From Clostridia bacterium (GTDB lineage Bacteria; Bacillota; Clostridia; Christensenellales; Aristaeellaceae), in NCBI GenBank assembly GCA_017937505.1, contig JAGBDL010000172.1, positions 1-37,273 on the forward strand: a stretch of DNA of 37,273 nt. The letters are read 5' to 3'. Positions 1 to 6,213 of the stretch are shown piece after piece (position 1 is the stretch's first letter; every line of letters begins with the position of its first letter). A program made the position numbers and the translations under genes. Below the pieces are notes generated by a model. That model was not told the DNA's origin and made no database searches. It saw nothing but the letters and a program-made list of their open reading frames with translations.

Positions 1-16
1 CAAACTCTCGCGTTTG
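1..16 (-). rRNA. 16S rRNA gene, extreme 5' end (partial)
   Basis: Read on the minus strand the window ends in CGAGAGTTTG, the universal start of 16S rRNA (AGAGTTTGATC...). Only about 10 to 16 nucleotides of the gene are present and the exact mature 5' end cannot be fixed. The identification rests on this short match together with the rrn-type promoter and structured leader directly upstream. Assemblies commonly break at rRNA operons, which would explain the edge. Confidence 0.75.
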
Positions 17-165
17 ATTCTGTATTGAATCCTGAAGTCTTCCCTCAGGTTCAAAACTCATTTACGAATTGACTGTCTTTTCATTAACATGACTCGTGAA
101 AATCATGTTCGCGTTCTTCTTGATTCTGTATCGTTTTCAAGGATCAGTTCCGTGTCACACGGAAT
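17..165 (-). other. rRNA operon leader
   Basis: This is the transcribed leader between the rrn promoter and the 16S start. It carries the segment CCTTGAAAACGATACAG (minus strand), a sequence type usual in Firmicutes rRNA leaders and spacers. ATACAGAATCAA occurs twice, at 120-131 and at 14-25, the second copy abutting the 16S start. Two hairpins can be drawn: AACATGA with TCATGTT (86-92 and 103-109), and a stem pairing 27-35 with 45-52. These may take part in precursor folding and RNase processing, but that is inference. Confidence 0.65.
148..164. repeat. Perfect palindrome at the rrn transcription start
   Basis: TTCCGTGTCACACGGAA is an 8-bp perfect inverted repeat around one central base. 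It starts 8 bp downstream of the rrn -10 box, so it covers the predicted +1 and the first transcribed bases. It could be an operator or a 5'-terminal RNA hairpin. Confidence 0.6.
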
Positions 166-171
166 GATGAG

Positions 172-200
172 AGTATACCGCATGCGTTCGTCTTTGTCAA
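172..200 (-). promoter_or_regulatory. rRNA operon promoter
   Basis: On the minus strand TTGACA (200-195) and TATACT (177-172) are separated by exactly 17 bp, one base off full consensus. The region upstream (201-290) is rich in A-tracts when read on this strand, as expected for an UP element. The start point should lie near 165. Confidence 0.85.
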
Positions 201-393
201 CACCTTTTTTGACGTTTTTTTGAGCTATTGCTTCATTCTTGTCTTCTAAACCCGAACGTTTCATTCTGTTCTTTCTGTCGTTTTTCGTCTCATATTGCGA
301 ACAGTTTCTGCATATATGCAGTCAGATTCCGAAAATTCCCGAACATTCGACAATATTTGAAAAAGTGAAATTCTCTTGAAAAAGATGTGAATT
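201..393. other. Intergenic region upstream of rrn, with palindromes
   Basis: No gene is visible here. It contains the 14-bp perfect palindrome CTGCATATATGCAG (308-321) and a perfect 10-bp inverted repeat, TTCTCTTGAA with TTCAAGAGAA (371-380 and 392-401, 11-nt loop). The second repeat overlaps the T-rich tail of the zinc-ribbon gene's terminator and would form a second hairpin on the same transcript. The part next to the rrn promoter is A/T-rich. Confidence 0.5.
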
Positions 394-431
394 CAAGAGA
401 AAAGACCCGCCTGAGTCTCCTCAGACGGGTC
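394..431 (-). terminator. Terminator of the zinc-ribbon gene
   Basis: On the minus strand GACCCG-T-CTGAG pairs with CTCAG-G-CGGGTC around a GAGA loop and is followed by TTTTCTCTT. It begins 10 bp after the stop codon and lies between that gene and the rrn promoter. Confidence 0.85.
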
Positions 432-440
432 CTGCGTTCA

Positions 441-731
441 TTAGTAACGCGGAGCGCGATGTGCAGCGAAGCAATCGCGGCAGTACACGGGCTTGTCGCC
501 GCGCGGCTGGAAGGGAACCTGGGTCTCCTTGCCGCAATCCGCGCAGATCGCGGTGAACATCTCGCGCTGCGGGCGGGCATTGCCGTTCTGCGCGCGGAAC
601 GCAGCGCGGCACTCCGGGCAGCGGCGCGGCTTGTTCTGGAAGCCCTTTTCAGCGTAGAACGCCTGCTCAGAGGCGCTGAAAATGAACTCTTTGTTGCAGT
701 CGCGGCAAACGAGGGTTTCGTCCTGATACAT
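441..731 (-). CDS. Double zinc-ribbon protein (zf-trcl plus CxxC-x17-CxxC)
   Basis: This small protein of 96 residues carries two zinc-ribbon modules. The first uses C9/C12 and C38/C41 and matches the 'probable zinc ribbon' type. The second is C63-x2-C66, exactly 17 residues, then C84-x2-C87, the spacing that defines the CxxC-x17-CxxC family. Both sets should bind one zinc each. No enzymatic motif is present and the cellular role of the family is unknown; nucleic-acid or protein binding is a guess. The start is supported by AGGAGG 8 bp upstream. The gene has its own extended -10 promoter and terminator, so it is monocistronic. Confidence 0.85.
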   Translation of the reverse strand: MYQDETLVCRDCNKEFIFSASEQAFYAEKGFQNKPRRCPECRAAFRAQNGNARPQREMFTAICADCGKETQVPFQPRGDKPVYCRDCFAAHRAPRY

Positions 732-864
732 ATCCGTATCCTCCTGAAAAATAAAAGATTGACCTTCACCGATTGGCTCTCAAGGCCAGACTTCCTGTTG
801 GGGCGCGAAGGCGAATCCAAGGAGGCCGTAATTGAGTTGAGAAACGATGGCTGAGGTTCGAGGT

Positions 865-873
865 ATTATAGCA
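865..873 (-). promoter_or_regulatory. Extended -10 promoter of the zinc-ribbon gene
   Basis: The minus strand reads TGTGCTATAATACC, a perfect TATAAT preceded by TG-N. The -35 position (TGGCGG at 17 bp) is poor, as is usual for extended -10 promoters. The leader to the start codon is about 125 nt. I found no convincing promoter for the divergent XRE gene in 732-992. Confidence 0.7.
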
Positions 874-992
874 CACTTCGATCGCTTCCGCCACATTTTT
901 CTCGCTTTTTTGAAATTTCGTCTTCCATTTGGAGGATTTATACCATTCGCCTCGAACTTTTGGGGCATATCCGGACAAGGAGAGGTTCATCT

Positions 993-1403
993 ATGAACGT
1001 CCTGATCGACTACGAGCTCATCGGCCAGCGCATCCGCGAATGCCGCCGTAAGGCTCATCTTACGCAGGAGGAGCTTGCCGAGCGTACCGGCGTGTGCCAG
1101 CAGTTCATCGGCTGTCTGGAACGCGGCAAGGGAATTCCCAGTCTGGGAACCGTCATGTCCCTTTGCAGCGCGCTTTCCATCGAGCCAAACGTCCTTCTGC
1201 TGGATTGCTTCAGGAATGACCCGGAAGCGTCCTGCACGCTGCGCGACGCGCCTTCTATATACGGCAATACGCTCACCGCGCGTTGGATGGAGGCCGGGCG
1301 TTCCCCTGCACAGTCCGCCGCTTTCATCCATCCGGATGCGTTTCCTCCGCTTGATATCCCGCTGGAAGACGTCGGGTGCTCCGGCGATTCCTCCGAAAAA
1401 TAG
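993..1403 (+). CDS. XRE-family transcriptional regulator
   Basis: A 136-residue cytosolic DNA-binding protein. Residues about 8-66 form a Cro/CI-type helix-turn-helix: IGQRIRECRRKAHLTQEEL, then LAERTGVCQQFIGCLERG and the hydrophobic third-helix region. The C-terminal 70 residues are Pro/Ser-rich and match no domain I know. ATG at 993 is chosen because AAGGAGAGG lies 8 bp before it; an in-frame TTG at 960 has no ribosome-binding site. It is transcribed alone, divergent from the zinc-ribbon gene and convergent with yqeY, with a shared terminator. Its targets cannot be told from the sequence; autoregulation in the 732-992 gap is the usual arrangement for the family. Confidence 0.85.
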   Translation: MNVLIDYELIGQRIRECRRKAHLTQEELAERTGVCQQFIGCLERGKGIPSLGTVMSLCSALSIEPNVLLLDCFRNDPEASCTLRDAPSIYGNTLTARWMEAGRSPAQSAAFIHPDAFPPLDIPLEDVGCSGDSSEK

Positions 1404-1405
1404 GC

Positions 1406-1441
1406 GAAACCGCCGTGCGCACAGCGCTGTCCGGCGGTTTC
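1406..1441. terminator. Bidirectional terminator between XRE gene and yqeY
   Basis: GAAACCGCCG pairs with CGGCGGTTTC (10 bp), with a smaller inner GCGC stem. On the minus strand the tail reads GCCTATTTTT; on the plus strand it is the weaker CCCTATTTC. Confidence 0.7.
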
Positions 1442-1460
1442 CCTATTTCGGTTCATCTGT

Positions 1461-1907
1461 TCAGGCAAAGAAGCTGCCCAGCACCTGATTGACCAGGCCG
1501 CCGTCCGCCTTGCCCTTTACGCGCGGCATCAGCGTCTTCATGATCCTGCCCTTGTCCTTCACGGTCGGCTTCTCAATGGCCAGCTCGGCGAGCACCGCGC
1601 GGATTACCTCGCGGATCTCGTCCTCGCCCATCAGCTTCGGCACGAACTCGCTGTACACGCTCATGCGCAGCTTCGCCTCCTCGATGGTCTGGACGCGGTC
1701 TGCCGGCGTGGTGTCGATCGTCTCCTGCGCCTGCTTGATCTCGCGGAAGATCACGGCGTTTTCCTCGTCCTCCGTCAGGTCCGCGCGCTTGTCGATCGCC
1801 TTGTTCTTGAGCGCCGACAGCAGCAGCGAGAGGGCGTCCTTGCGCGCCTTATCCTTGTCCTTCATCGCCTGCATCATGGCAGCGCGTACGGTATCGATCT
1901 TGCCCAT
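1461..1907 (-). CDS. yqeY: GatB/YqeY domain protein
   Basis: This 148-residue protein matches the stand-alone YqeY family over its full length: an N-terminal helical part (DTVRAAMMQAMKDKDK, then LLLSALKNKAIDKR) and the C-terminal GatB-tail-like domain ending in KGKADGGLVNQVLGSFF. YqeY resembles the tail of the GatB subunit of tRNA-dependent amidotransferase, which contacts tRNA; the role of the free-standing protein is not settled. ATG at 1907 lies 8 bp after AAGGAG; an in-frame TTG two codons earlier is less likely. The ribosome-binding site lies inside the end of the preceding isomerase gene, 6 bp separate stop and start, and the two are surely co-transcribed and probably translationally coupled. 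Confidence 0.9.
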   Translation of the reverse strand: MGKIDTVRAAMMQAMKDKDKARKDALSLLLSALKNKAIDKRADLTEDEENAVIFREIKQAQETIDTTPADRVQTIEEAKLRMSVYSEFVPKLMGEDEIREVIRAVLAELAIEKPTVKDKGRIMKTLMPRVKGKADGGLVNQVLGSFFA

Positions 1908-1913
1908 TGACAA

Positions 1914-2696
1914 TCACTCCTTCATTTTATCTCTCATGAAAGCGATGGAGCGCGCAAGCGCCTCGCCGCTTTTGATCAGCTTCAGGTACGGCTCCATGAT
2001 CACCGGTCCATCATAGCCGATTTCGTTCAGCGCCCTCATCAGCGCGTCGAAATCGAAGCTGCCCTCGCCGGGCAGGCACAGTGTTCCGTCCTCGTGCCAG
2101 TCGCACACATGCACGTTGCAGAGCCGGTCTCCCATCGCATGGACGAATGCCACCGGATCGCAGCCGGCGCGCATTGCCTGCTTGATGTCCAGCGTGAAGC
2201 GCACCTGCGGCAGGGCCTGTCTGGCCTCCAGCACGCGCGAGGGCTCCGTCAGCTGGCACCAGCATACGTTTTCCCAGCCGATGACCATGCCGCGCTGCGC
2301 GGCCTCCTCGCACATGGGCACCAGCGCCTCGATGTTCCAGGAAAGATTCCAGGGAAGCGGCTTGAGCAGCGGCGTGTTGCGCCCGTGATAGACAAACGTC
2401 TTTGCGCCCATCGCCGCGCCCGCGTCCAGCACGCGCCTGAAGTGATCAAACGCATCCCGAACCTGCCGCGCGGGGCGGCCCGCCATGTAGTTCTCATAGC
2501 CGCCCAGCGGATGCACGCTCGTGCAGGGCATCCCCGCCAGGTTTTCCCGCACTAGCCTGCCAAATTCCGGCGTATTCTCGCTGTCCGATTGAAGGAAGAC
2601 CTCCGCGCAGTCCAGCGGCAGTCTTGCGATCTGCACCGCCGCCTCCTCGGTTTCCCAGCGGCCGTAAAACGCCGCGGTTGAAAGGCCCAGCCGCAA
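1914..2696 (-). CDS. Sugar phosphate isomerase/epimerase family (TIM barrel)
   Basis: A 260-residue cytosolic protein of the xylose-isomerase-like TIM-barrel superfamily (AP endonuclease 2 fold). Typical strand-end segments are visible: LGLSTAAFYG at the start, TSVHPLGGY, KTFVYHGRN, IGWENVC, RFTLDIKQAMRAG, NVHVCDWHEDG, and PVIMEPYLK at the end. The His, Glu and Asp residues in these segments are the usual divalent-metal ligands. The substrate cannot be predicted. The start is TTG, supported by GGGAGGGAG 4 bp upstream; no ATG is close. It is the first gene of a two-gene unit with yqeY and has a good promoter of its own. Confidence 0.85.
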   Translation of the reverse strand: MRLGLSTAAFYGRWETEEAAVQIARLPLDCAEVFLQSDSENTPEFGRLVRENLAGMPCTSVHPLGGYENYMAGRPARQVRDAFDHFRRVLDAGAAMGAKTFVYHGRNTPLLKPLPWNLSWNIEALVPMCEEAAQRGMVIGWENVCWCQLTEPSRVLEARQALPQVRFTLDIKQAMRAGCDPVAFVHAMGDRLCNVHVCDWHEDGTLCLPGEGSFDFDALMRALNEIGYDGPVIMEPYLKLIKSGEALARSIAFMRDKMKE

Positions 2697-2728
2697 CGTT
2701 CTCCCTCCCTTCGCCAGTTCTGGCTCCT

Positions 2729-2757
2729 ATTATAGCGCAGCGCTTCGGCAATGTCAC
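2729..2757 (-). promoter_or_regulatory. Promoter of the isomerase-yqeY unit
   Basis: The minus strand has GTGACA (2757-2752), a 17-bp spacer and TATAAT (2734-2729). It lies back to back with the ygiQ promoter. Confidence 0.8.
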
Positions 2758-2777
2758 TTTCTTTTTTCGCGCGGTTA

Positions 2778-2786
2778 TGGTATAGT
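2778..2786 (+). promoter_or_regulatory. Extended -10 promoter of the YgiQ-type gene
   Basis: TGGTATAGT is an extended -10 box about 42 bp before the start codon. The -35 region (TTTCTT) is poor and almost touches the -35 box of the divergent isomerase promoter, so the two RNA polymerases would compete for the same stretch. Confidence 0.55.
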
Positions 2787-2828
2787 GTCTGTGTATTGCA
2801 AATCCATCGATTCAAACAGGAGTGTATT

Positions 2829-4799
2829 ATGGCAGACCGCCTTCTCTTTCCGCCGACGACCGCCGAAGACCTGCGTGCGCGCGGCTGGGACGCGCCGGAC
2901 TTCGTCTATGTGAGCGGCGACGCTTATGTGGATCATCCGTCCTTCGGCGCCGCGATCATCACCCGGACGCTGGAAGCCGCCGGCTATCGCGTGGCCGTGC
3001 TCGCCCAGCCGGACTGGCACAGCACGGCGGACTTCAAGCGCTTTGGCCGTCCGAATTACGGCTTTCTCGTCTCCTCCGGCGTCATCGACAGCATGGTCAA
3101 TCACTACACCGCCGCGAAAAAGCGCCGCTCGTCCGACGTGTATACCCCCGGCGGCAGGCCTGCCAAACGCCCGGACCGCGCGGTGATCGTCTACTGCAAC
3201 CTCATCCGTCAGGCCTACGGCGATATCCCGATCGCCATCGGCGGCGTGGAGGCGTCGCTGCGCCGCTTCGCACACTACGATTACTGGGATGACGCCGTGC
3301 GCCGCAGCATCCTCGTGGACAGCCATGCCGATCTGCTGATGTTCGGCATGGGCGAACGCTCCATCCTCGTCACGGCGGACTGGATGAGCCGCGGCGCACC
3401 CGCCTGGGAATGCGCCAAAATGCGCGGCGTGTGCTACATGTCCGGCACGCCCATGCGCGGCAGCCTTGAGATTCCTTCCTATGAGGAATGCGCCCAAAGC
3501 AAGAAGAAGTATGGCGAGGCGTTCCTCACCCAGTACAACGAGCAGGATCCCATTCGCGGGCATGCCATCAGCCAGAAGCACGGCGACCGGTATGTCGTGC
3601 AGACCGTGCCGGACATGCCGCTCTCGCGCGAGGAGCTCGACCGCGTCTACACCCTGCCCTTCCAGCGCACCTGGCATCCGGATTACGATGCTCTGGGCGG
3701 CGTACCGGCCATCGAGGAGGTGCAGTTCTCCATCGCGCACACGCGCGGGTGCTTCGGCTCCTGCTCCTTCTGCGCCATCACGTTCCTGCAGGGCCGCATC
3801 GTCACCACCCGCAGCCACGAGTCTGTGATCGAGGAAGCCAAGGCGATCACGGCCATGCCCGGCTTCAAGGGCTACATTCACGACGTGGGCGGCCCGACGG
3901 CCAACTTCCGCCACGCCGCCTGCGACAAGCAGCTGAAGGTCGGCACCTGCGCAGGCCGTCAGTGCCTCTTTCCCAAGCCCTGCCCGAACATGAAGGTCGA
4001 CCACACGGACTACATCCAGCTGCTGCGCGAGCTGCGTGCGCTGCCGAAGGTCAAGAAGGTGTTTGTCCGCTCCGGCCTGCGCTACGACTACATCATGGCC
4101 GACAAGTCCGACGCGTTCCTTCGGGAGCTTTGCCAGTACCACATCAGCGGCCAGCTCAAGGTCGCGCCGGAGCACGTCAGCCCGAAGGTGCTCGCCGTCA
4201 TGGGCAAGCCGGGCCGCGACGTGTACGACGCATTCTGCGAGAAGTACAAACGCATCAACCAGCAGCTGGGCAAGGAGCAGTATCTGGTGCCGTACCTGAT
4301 CTCCAGCCACCCGGGCAGCGACCTTTCAGCCGCCATCGAGCTGGCGGAGTACCTGCGCGACATCGGTCATCAGCCCGAGCAGGTGCAGGACTTCTATCCC
4401 ACGCCCGGCACGCTCTCGACCTGCATGTTCTACACCGGCTTTGACCCGCGCACCGGCAAGCCCGTCTTCGTCCCGCGCACGCCGCAGGAGAAGGCCATGC
4501 AGCGCGCGCTGCTGCAGTTCAAGCGTCCGCAGAACTTCCCGCTCGTCCGCCAGGCGCTGCGCCAGGCCGGCCGCGAGGATCTGATCGGCACCGGCCGGAA
4601 TTGCCTCGTCCCACCGGAGGGCGTGAAGACCGCCGCAGAATACGCGCAGATCCGCCGCGAGAAGAAGGCGCGCGAGGAGCGCCGCGAGCTGCGCGAGCAC
4701 AAAGGCGCGCGCCCGGACAAAGGCCGGCCCGACGCGCGCAGGGGCGGCAAATCCTCCTCCGGCAAAGCCGCCAAACCCGGCGGAAAAATCAAAAGATAA
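2829..4799 (+). CDS. YgiQ family radical SAM protein
   Basis: A 656-residue member of the UPF0313/YgiQ family of radical-SAM enzymes. The N-terminal third (LLFPPTTAEDLRARGWD, PDFVYVSGDAYVDHPSFG) is the cobalamin-binding-like fold typical of the family. The 4Fe-4S cluster motif CFGSCSFC lies at C308, C312 and C315. The segment DFYPTPGTLSTCMFYTGF marks the YgiQ C-terminal region. The last 50 residues are a Lys/Arg-rich, low-complexity tail that may bind nucleic acid. The reaction of YgiQ is unknown. ATG at 2829 follows AGGAGT by 6 bp. It is a single-gene unit between a divergent promoter and a modest terminator. Confidence 0.92.
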   Translation: MADRLLFPPTTAEDLRARGWDAPDFVYVSGDAYVDHPSFGAAIITRTLEAAGYRVAVLAQPDWHSTADFKRFGRPNYGFLVSSGVIDSMVNHYTAAKKRRSSDVYTPGGRPAKRPDRAVIVYCNLIRQAYGDIPIAIGGVEASLRRFAHYDYWDDAVRRSILVDSHADLLMFGMGERSILVTADWMSRGAPAWECAKMRGVCYMSGTPMRGSLEIPSYEECAQSKKKYGEAFLTQYNEQDPIRGHAISQKHGDRYVVQTVPDMPLSREELDRVYTLPFQRTWHPDYDALGGVPAIEEVQFSIAHTRGCFGSCSFCAITFLQGRIVTTRSHESVIEEAKAITAMPGFKGYIHDVGGPTANFRHAACDKQLKVGTCAGRQCLFPKPCPNMKVDHTDYIQLLRELRALPKVKKVFVRSGLRYDYIMADKSDAFLRELCQYHISGQLKVAPEHVSPKVLAVMGKPGRDVYDAFCEKYKRINQQLGKEQYLVPYLISSHPGSDLSAAIELAEYLRDIGHQPEQVQDFYPTPGTLSTCMFYTGFDPRTGKPVFVPRTPQEKAMQRALLQFKRPQNFPLVRQALRQAGREDLIGTGRNCLVPPEGVKTAAEYAQIRREKKAREERRELREHKGARPDKGRPDARRGGKSSSGKAAKPGGKIKR

Positions 4800-4807
4800 T
4801 CGACCGA

Positions 4808-4838
4808 CGCAGCCTGTTCAGGACTGCGCCGGTTTATT
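4808..4838 (+). terminator. Probable terminator of the YgiQ-type gene
   Basis: CGCAG-CCTG pairs with CAGG-A-CTGCG around TT and is followed by CCGGTTTATTCTT. The stem is interrupted by one unpaired A and the T-run is short. Confidence 0.5.
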
Positions 4839-4839
4839 C

Positions 4840-5307
4840 TTACAGACACATCTCTTTCCCGTCCAGCGCCGCGCGCACGAGCTTCTCTCCTTCATACACC
4901 AGCTTGAGTGAAAAGAACGTCTCCCGCTCGCGCAAGAGCCGCAGGAAGATCTGATCGCCCTCCCAGATGGGCAGCTGCGTGACGCTGTCCCAAGGCACCC
5001 ACTCCAGCGTGCCCTCGTCGCATTCGCGCAGCTCGCCCTCGTACGCCGTCGCGGTAAACAGGTGCATGTACTCGCACCAGTCCTCGGAGACAAACGTCAC
5101 GATGCCGCGGTACGCCCATCTCGTGAGCTCAAGCCCCGTCTCCTCCCGGAATTCGCGCAGCATGCACTCCTCCGGGCTTTCGCCGTGCTCGAACTTGCCG
5201 CCGACGCCGATCCACTTGTCGTGATTAACGTCGTTCTTTTTCTTGACGCGATGGAGCATCAGCGTCCGATTCCCGATATCCAGATAGCACAGCGTCGTCT
5301 GAAGCAT
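4840..5307 (-). CDS. Nudix hydrolase, 8-oxo-dGTP diphosphatase-like
   Basis: A 155-residue Nudix enzyme. The full Nudix box G-x5-E-x7-REFREETGL spans residues 37-59 and supplies the Mg2+-binding glutamates. The N-terminal segment TTLCYLDIGNRTLMLHR and the sequence KWIGVGGKFEHGE resemble MutT/MTH1-type 8-oxo-dGTPases, which remove oxidised dGTP from the nucleotide pool by hydrolysis to the monophosphate. That substrate is inferred by resemblance. ATG at 5307 is preceded by a GGGG-rich site at 8 bp; an in-frame upstream TTG lacks one. It is monocistronic with a strong promoter, convergent with the YgiQ-type gene. Confidence 0.85.
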   Translation of the reverse strand: MLQTTLCYLDIGNRTLMLHRVKKKNDVNHDKWIGVGGKFEHGESPEECMLREFREETGLELTRWAYRGIVTFVSEDWCEYMHLFTATAYEGELRECDEGTLEWVPWDSVTQLPIWEGDQIFLRLLRERETFFSLKLVYEGEKLVRAALDGKEMCL

Positions 5308-5327
5308 TCTGTTTTCCCCTTTTCCGG

Positions 5328-5356
5328 TTGCAAAACGCAAGCCGCTCTGATATCAT
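5328..5356 (+). promoter_or_regulatory. Probable promoter of the Cys-rich membrane protein gene
   Basis: TTGCAA, a 17-bp spacer and TATCAT. Its -10 box lies only 2 bp from the -10 box of the opposing Nudix promoter, so the two promoters run across each other. Confidence 0.5.
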
Positions 5357-5358
5357 GA

Positions 5359-5387
5359 ATCATAGTGGTTTTCCGCCGCGCTGTCAA
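5359..5387 (-). promoter_or_regulatory. Promoter of the Nudix gene
   Basis: The minus strand reads TTGACA, 17 bp, TATGAT, which is one base from consensus. Confidence 0.85.
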
Positions 5388-5424
5388 GACGGCGCGGCAC
5401 AGAACCGGTAAGGAGTCGTTTGTC

Positions 5425-6159
5425 ATGTCCAGAATCCGCAGAATTTACTTTGCCCGTCTCGCAGGCCGCGTCTTCATTCTGGCGCTCTGCGTCATCCTTT
5501 TTCTGACACGTCCCGAAACCTTCGCGCCGCTTGAGGGCATGCGCTTTTTTGACGGGCCGTCGCTCATGCACCTGCTGTGGCTGATCTGGATGATCGACAT
5601 GCTCGCCCAGCTCATCCCCATCAACAGGGACATCTCCATCGGCTCGCTCAAGCTGTTTGCGCAGCACTTTCGCCCCGTTCGGGAGAAGATCAGCCGTCAG
5701 GCGCTCCGGGCGCACATCCGCTCTGCGACGCAGTCGGCCCTTGGTGTGCTGCTCGTGTGGACGGCGGTCATCGCCGTGCTCGGCGCGCTGCACGCCGCAG
5801 GCATTCTCAGCGACGTGCATCTGTTCCTGTTCACCGTGTTTTTCTACGTCTGCGACCTGATCTGCGTGCTCATCTGGTGCCCGTTCCGCCTGCTGATGAA
5901 AAACCGCTGCTGCACCACCTGCCGCATCTTCAACTGGGATCACCTGATGATGTTCGCGCCGCTGCTCTTTGTGCGCAGCTTCTATGCGCAGAGCCTGTTT
6001 CTGATGTCGCTCGTCGTGTTTCTGGCCTGGGAGCTGTGCATCCTCCTGCATCCGGAGCGCTTTCTGGAGCAGAGCAACGCGGCGCTCGCCTGCGCCAATT
6101 GCACCGACAAGCTCTGCACGCAGTACTGTCAGAAGCTCCGAAAGGCCGGCGGGCGATAA
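5425..6159 (+). CDS. Conserved-type membrane protein with Cys clusters, unknown function
   Basis: A 244-residue integral membrane protein. About five hydrophobic segments are visible, near residues 10-28, 47-65, 103-127, 131-155 and 174-203. After the fourth segment comes the cluster NRCCTTCRIFNWDH. The C-terminal tail has a second cluster, CANC...LCTQYC, that looks like a zinc- or Fe-S-binding knuckle. No transporter or enzyme motif is recognised, so no function is assigned. ATG at 5425 is chosen over an upstream in-frame start because TAAGGAGTC stands 8 bp before it. It is monocistronic, divergent from the Nudix gene, and ends at a strong shared terminator. Confidence 0.75.
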   Translation: MSRIRRIYFARLAGRVFILALCVILFLTRPETFAPLEGMRFFDGPSLMHLLWLIWMIDMLAQLIPINRDISIGSLKLFAQHFRPVREKISRQALRAHIRSATQSALGVLLVWTAVIAVLGALHAAGILSDVHLFLFTVFFYVCDLICVLIWCPFRLLMKNRCCTTCRIFNWDHLMMFAPLLFVRSFYAQSLFLMSLVVFLAWELCILLHPERFLEQSNAALACANCTDKLCTQYCQKLRKAGGR

Positions 6160-6169
6160 AGCGCCAACC

Positions 6170-6211
6170 CGCAAAAAACGGCAGGAACCGCTTCCTGCCG
6201 CTTTCATTTTG
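6170..6211. terminator. Bidirectional terminator
   Basis: CGGCAGGAA pairs perfectly with TTCCTGCCG (6179-6187 and 6192-6200). The plus-strand tail is CTTTCATTTT and the minus-strand tail TTTTTTGCGGG. It serves the membrane protein gene and the convergent araC-type gene. Confidence 0.85.
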
Positions 6212-6213
6212 CC

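Noticed and set aside
960..992. TTG start for the XRE gene 11 codons upstream
   Set aside because: No ribosome-binding site precedes it, while ATG at 993 has AAGGAGAGG at the right distance.
732..992. Riboswitch in the long leader of the zinc-ribbon gene or before the XRE gene
   Set aside because: I found no known aptamer core or terminator/antiterminator pair.
2775..4310. Long minus-strand frame opposite the YgiQ-type gene
   Set aside because: It is a shadow of a well-supported radical-SAM gene; similar frames oppose the MATE, COG2509, mnmG and copA genes and were left out for the same reason.
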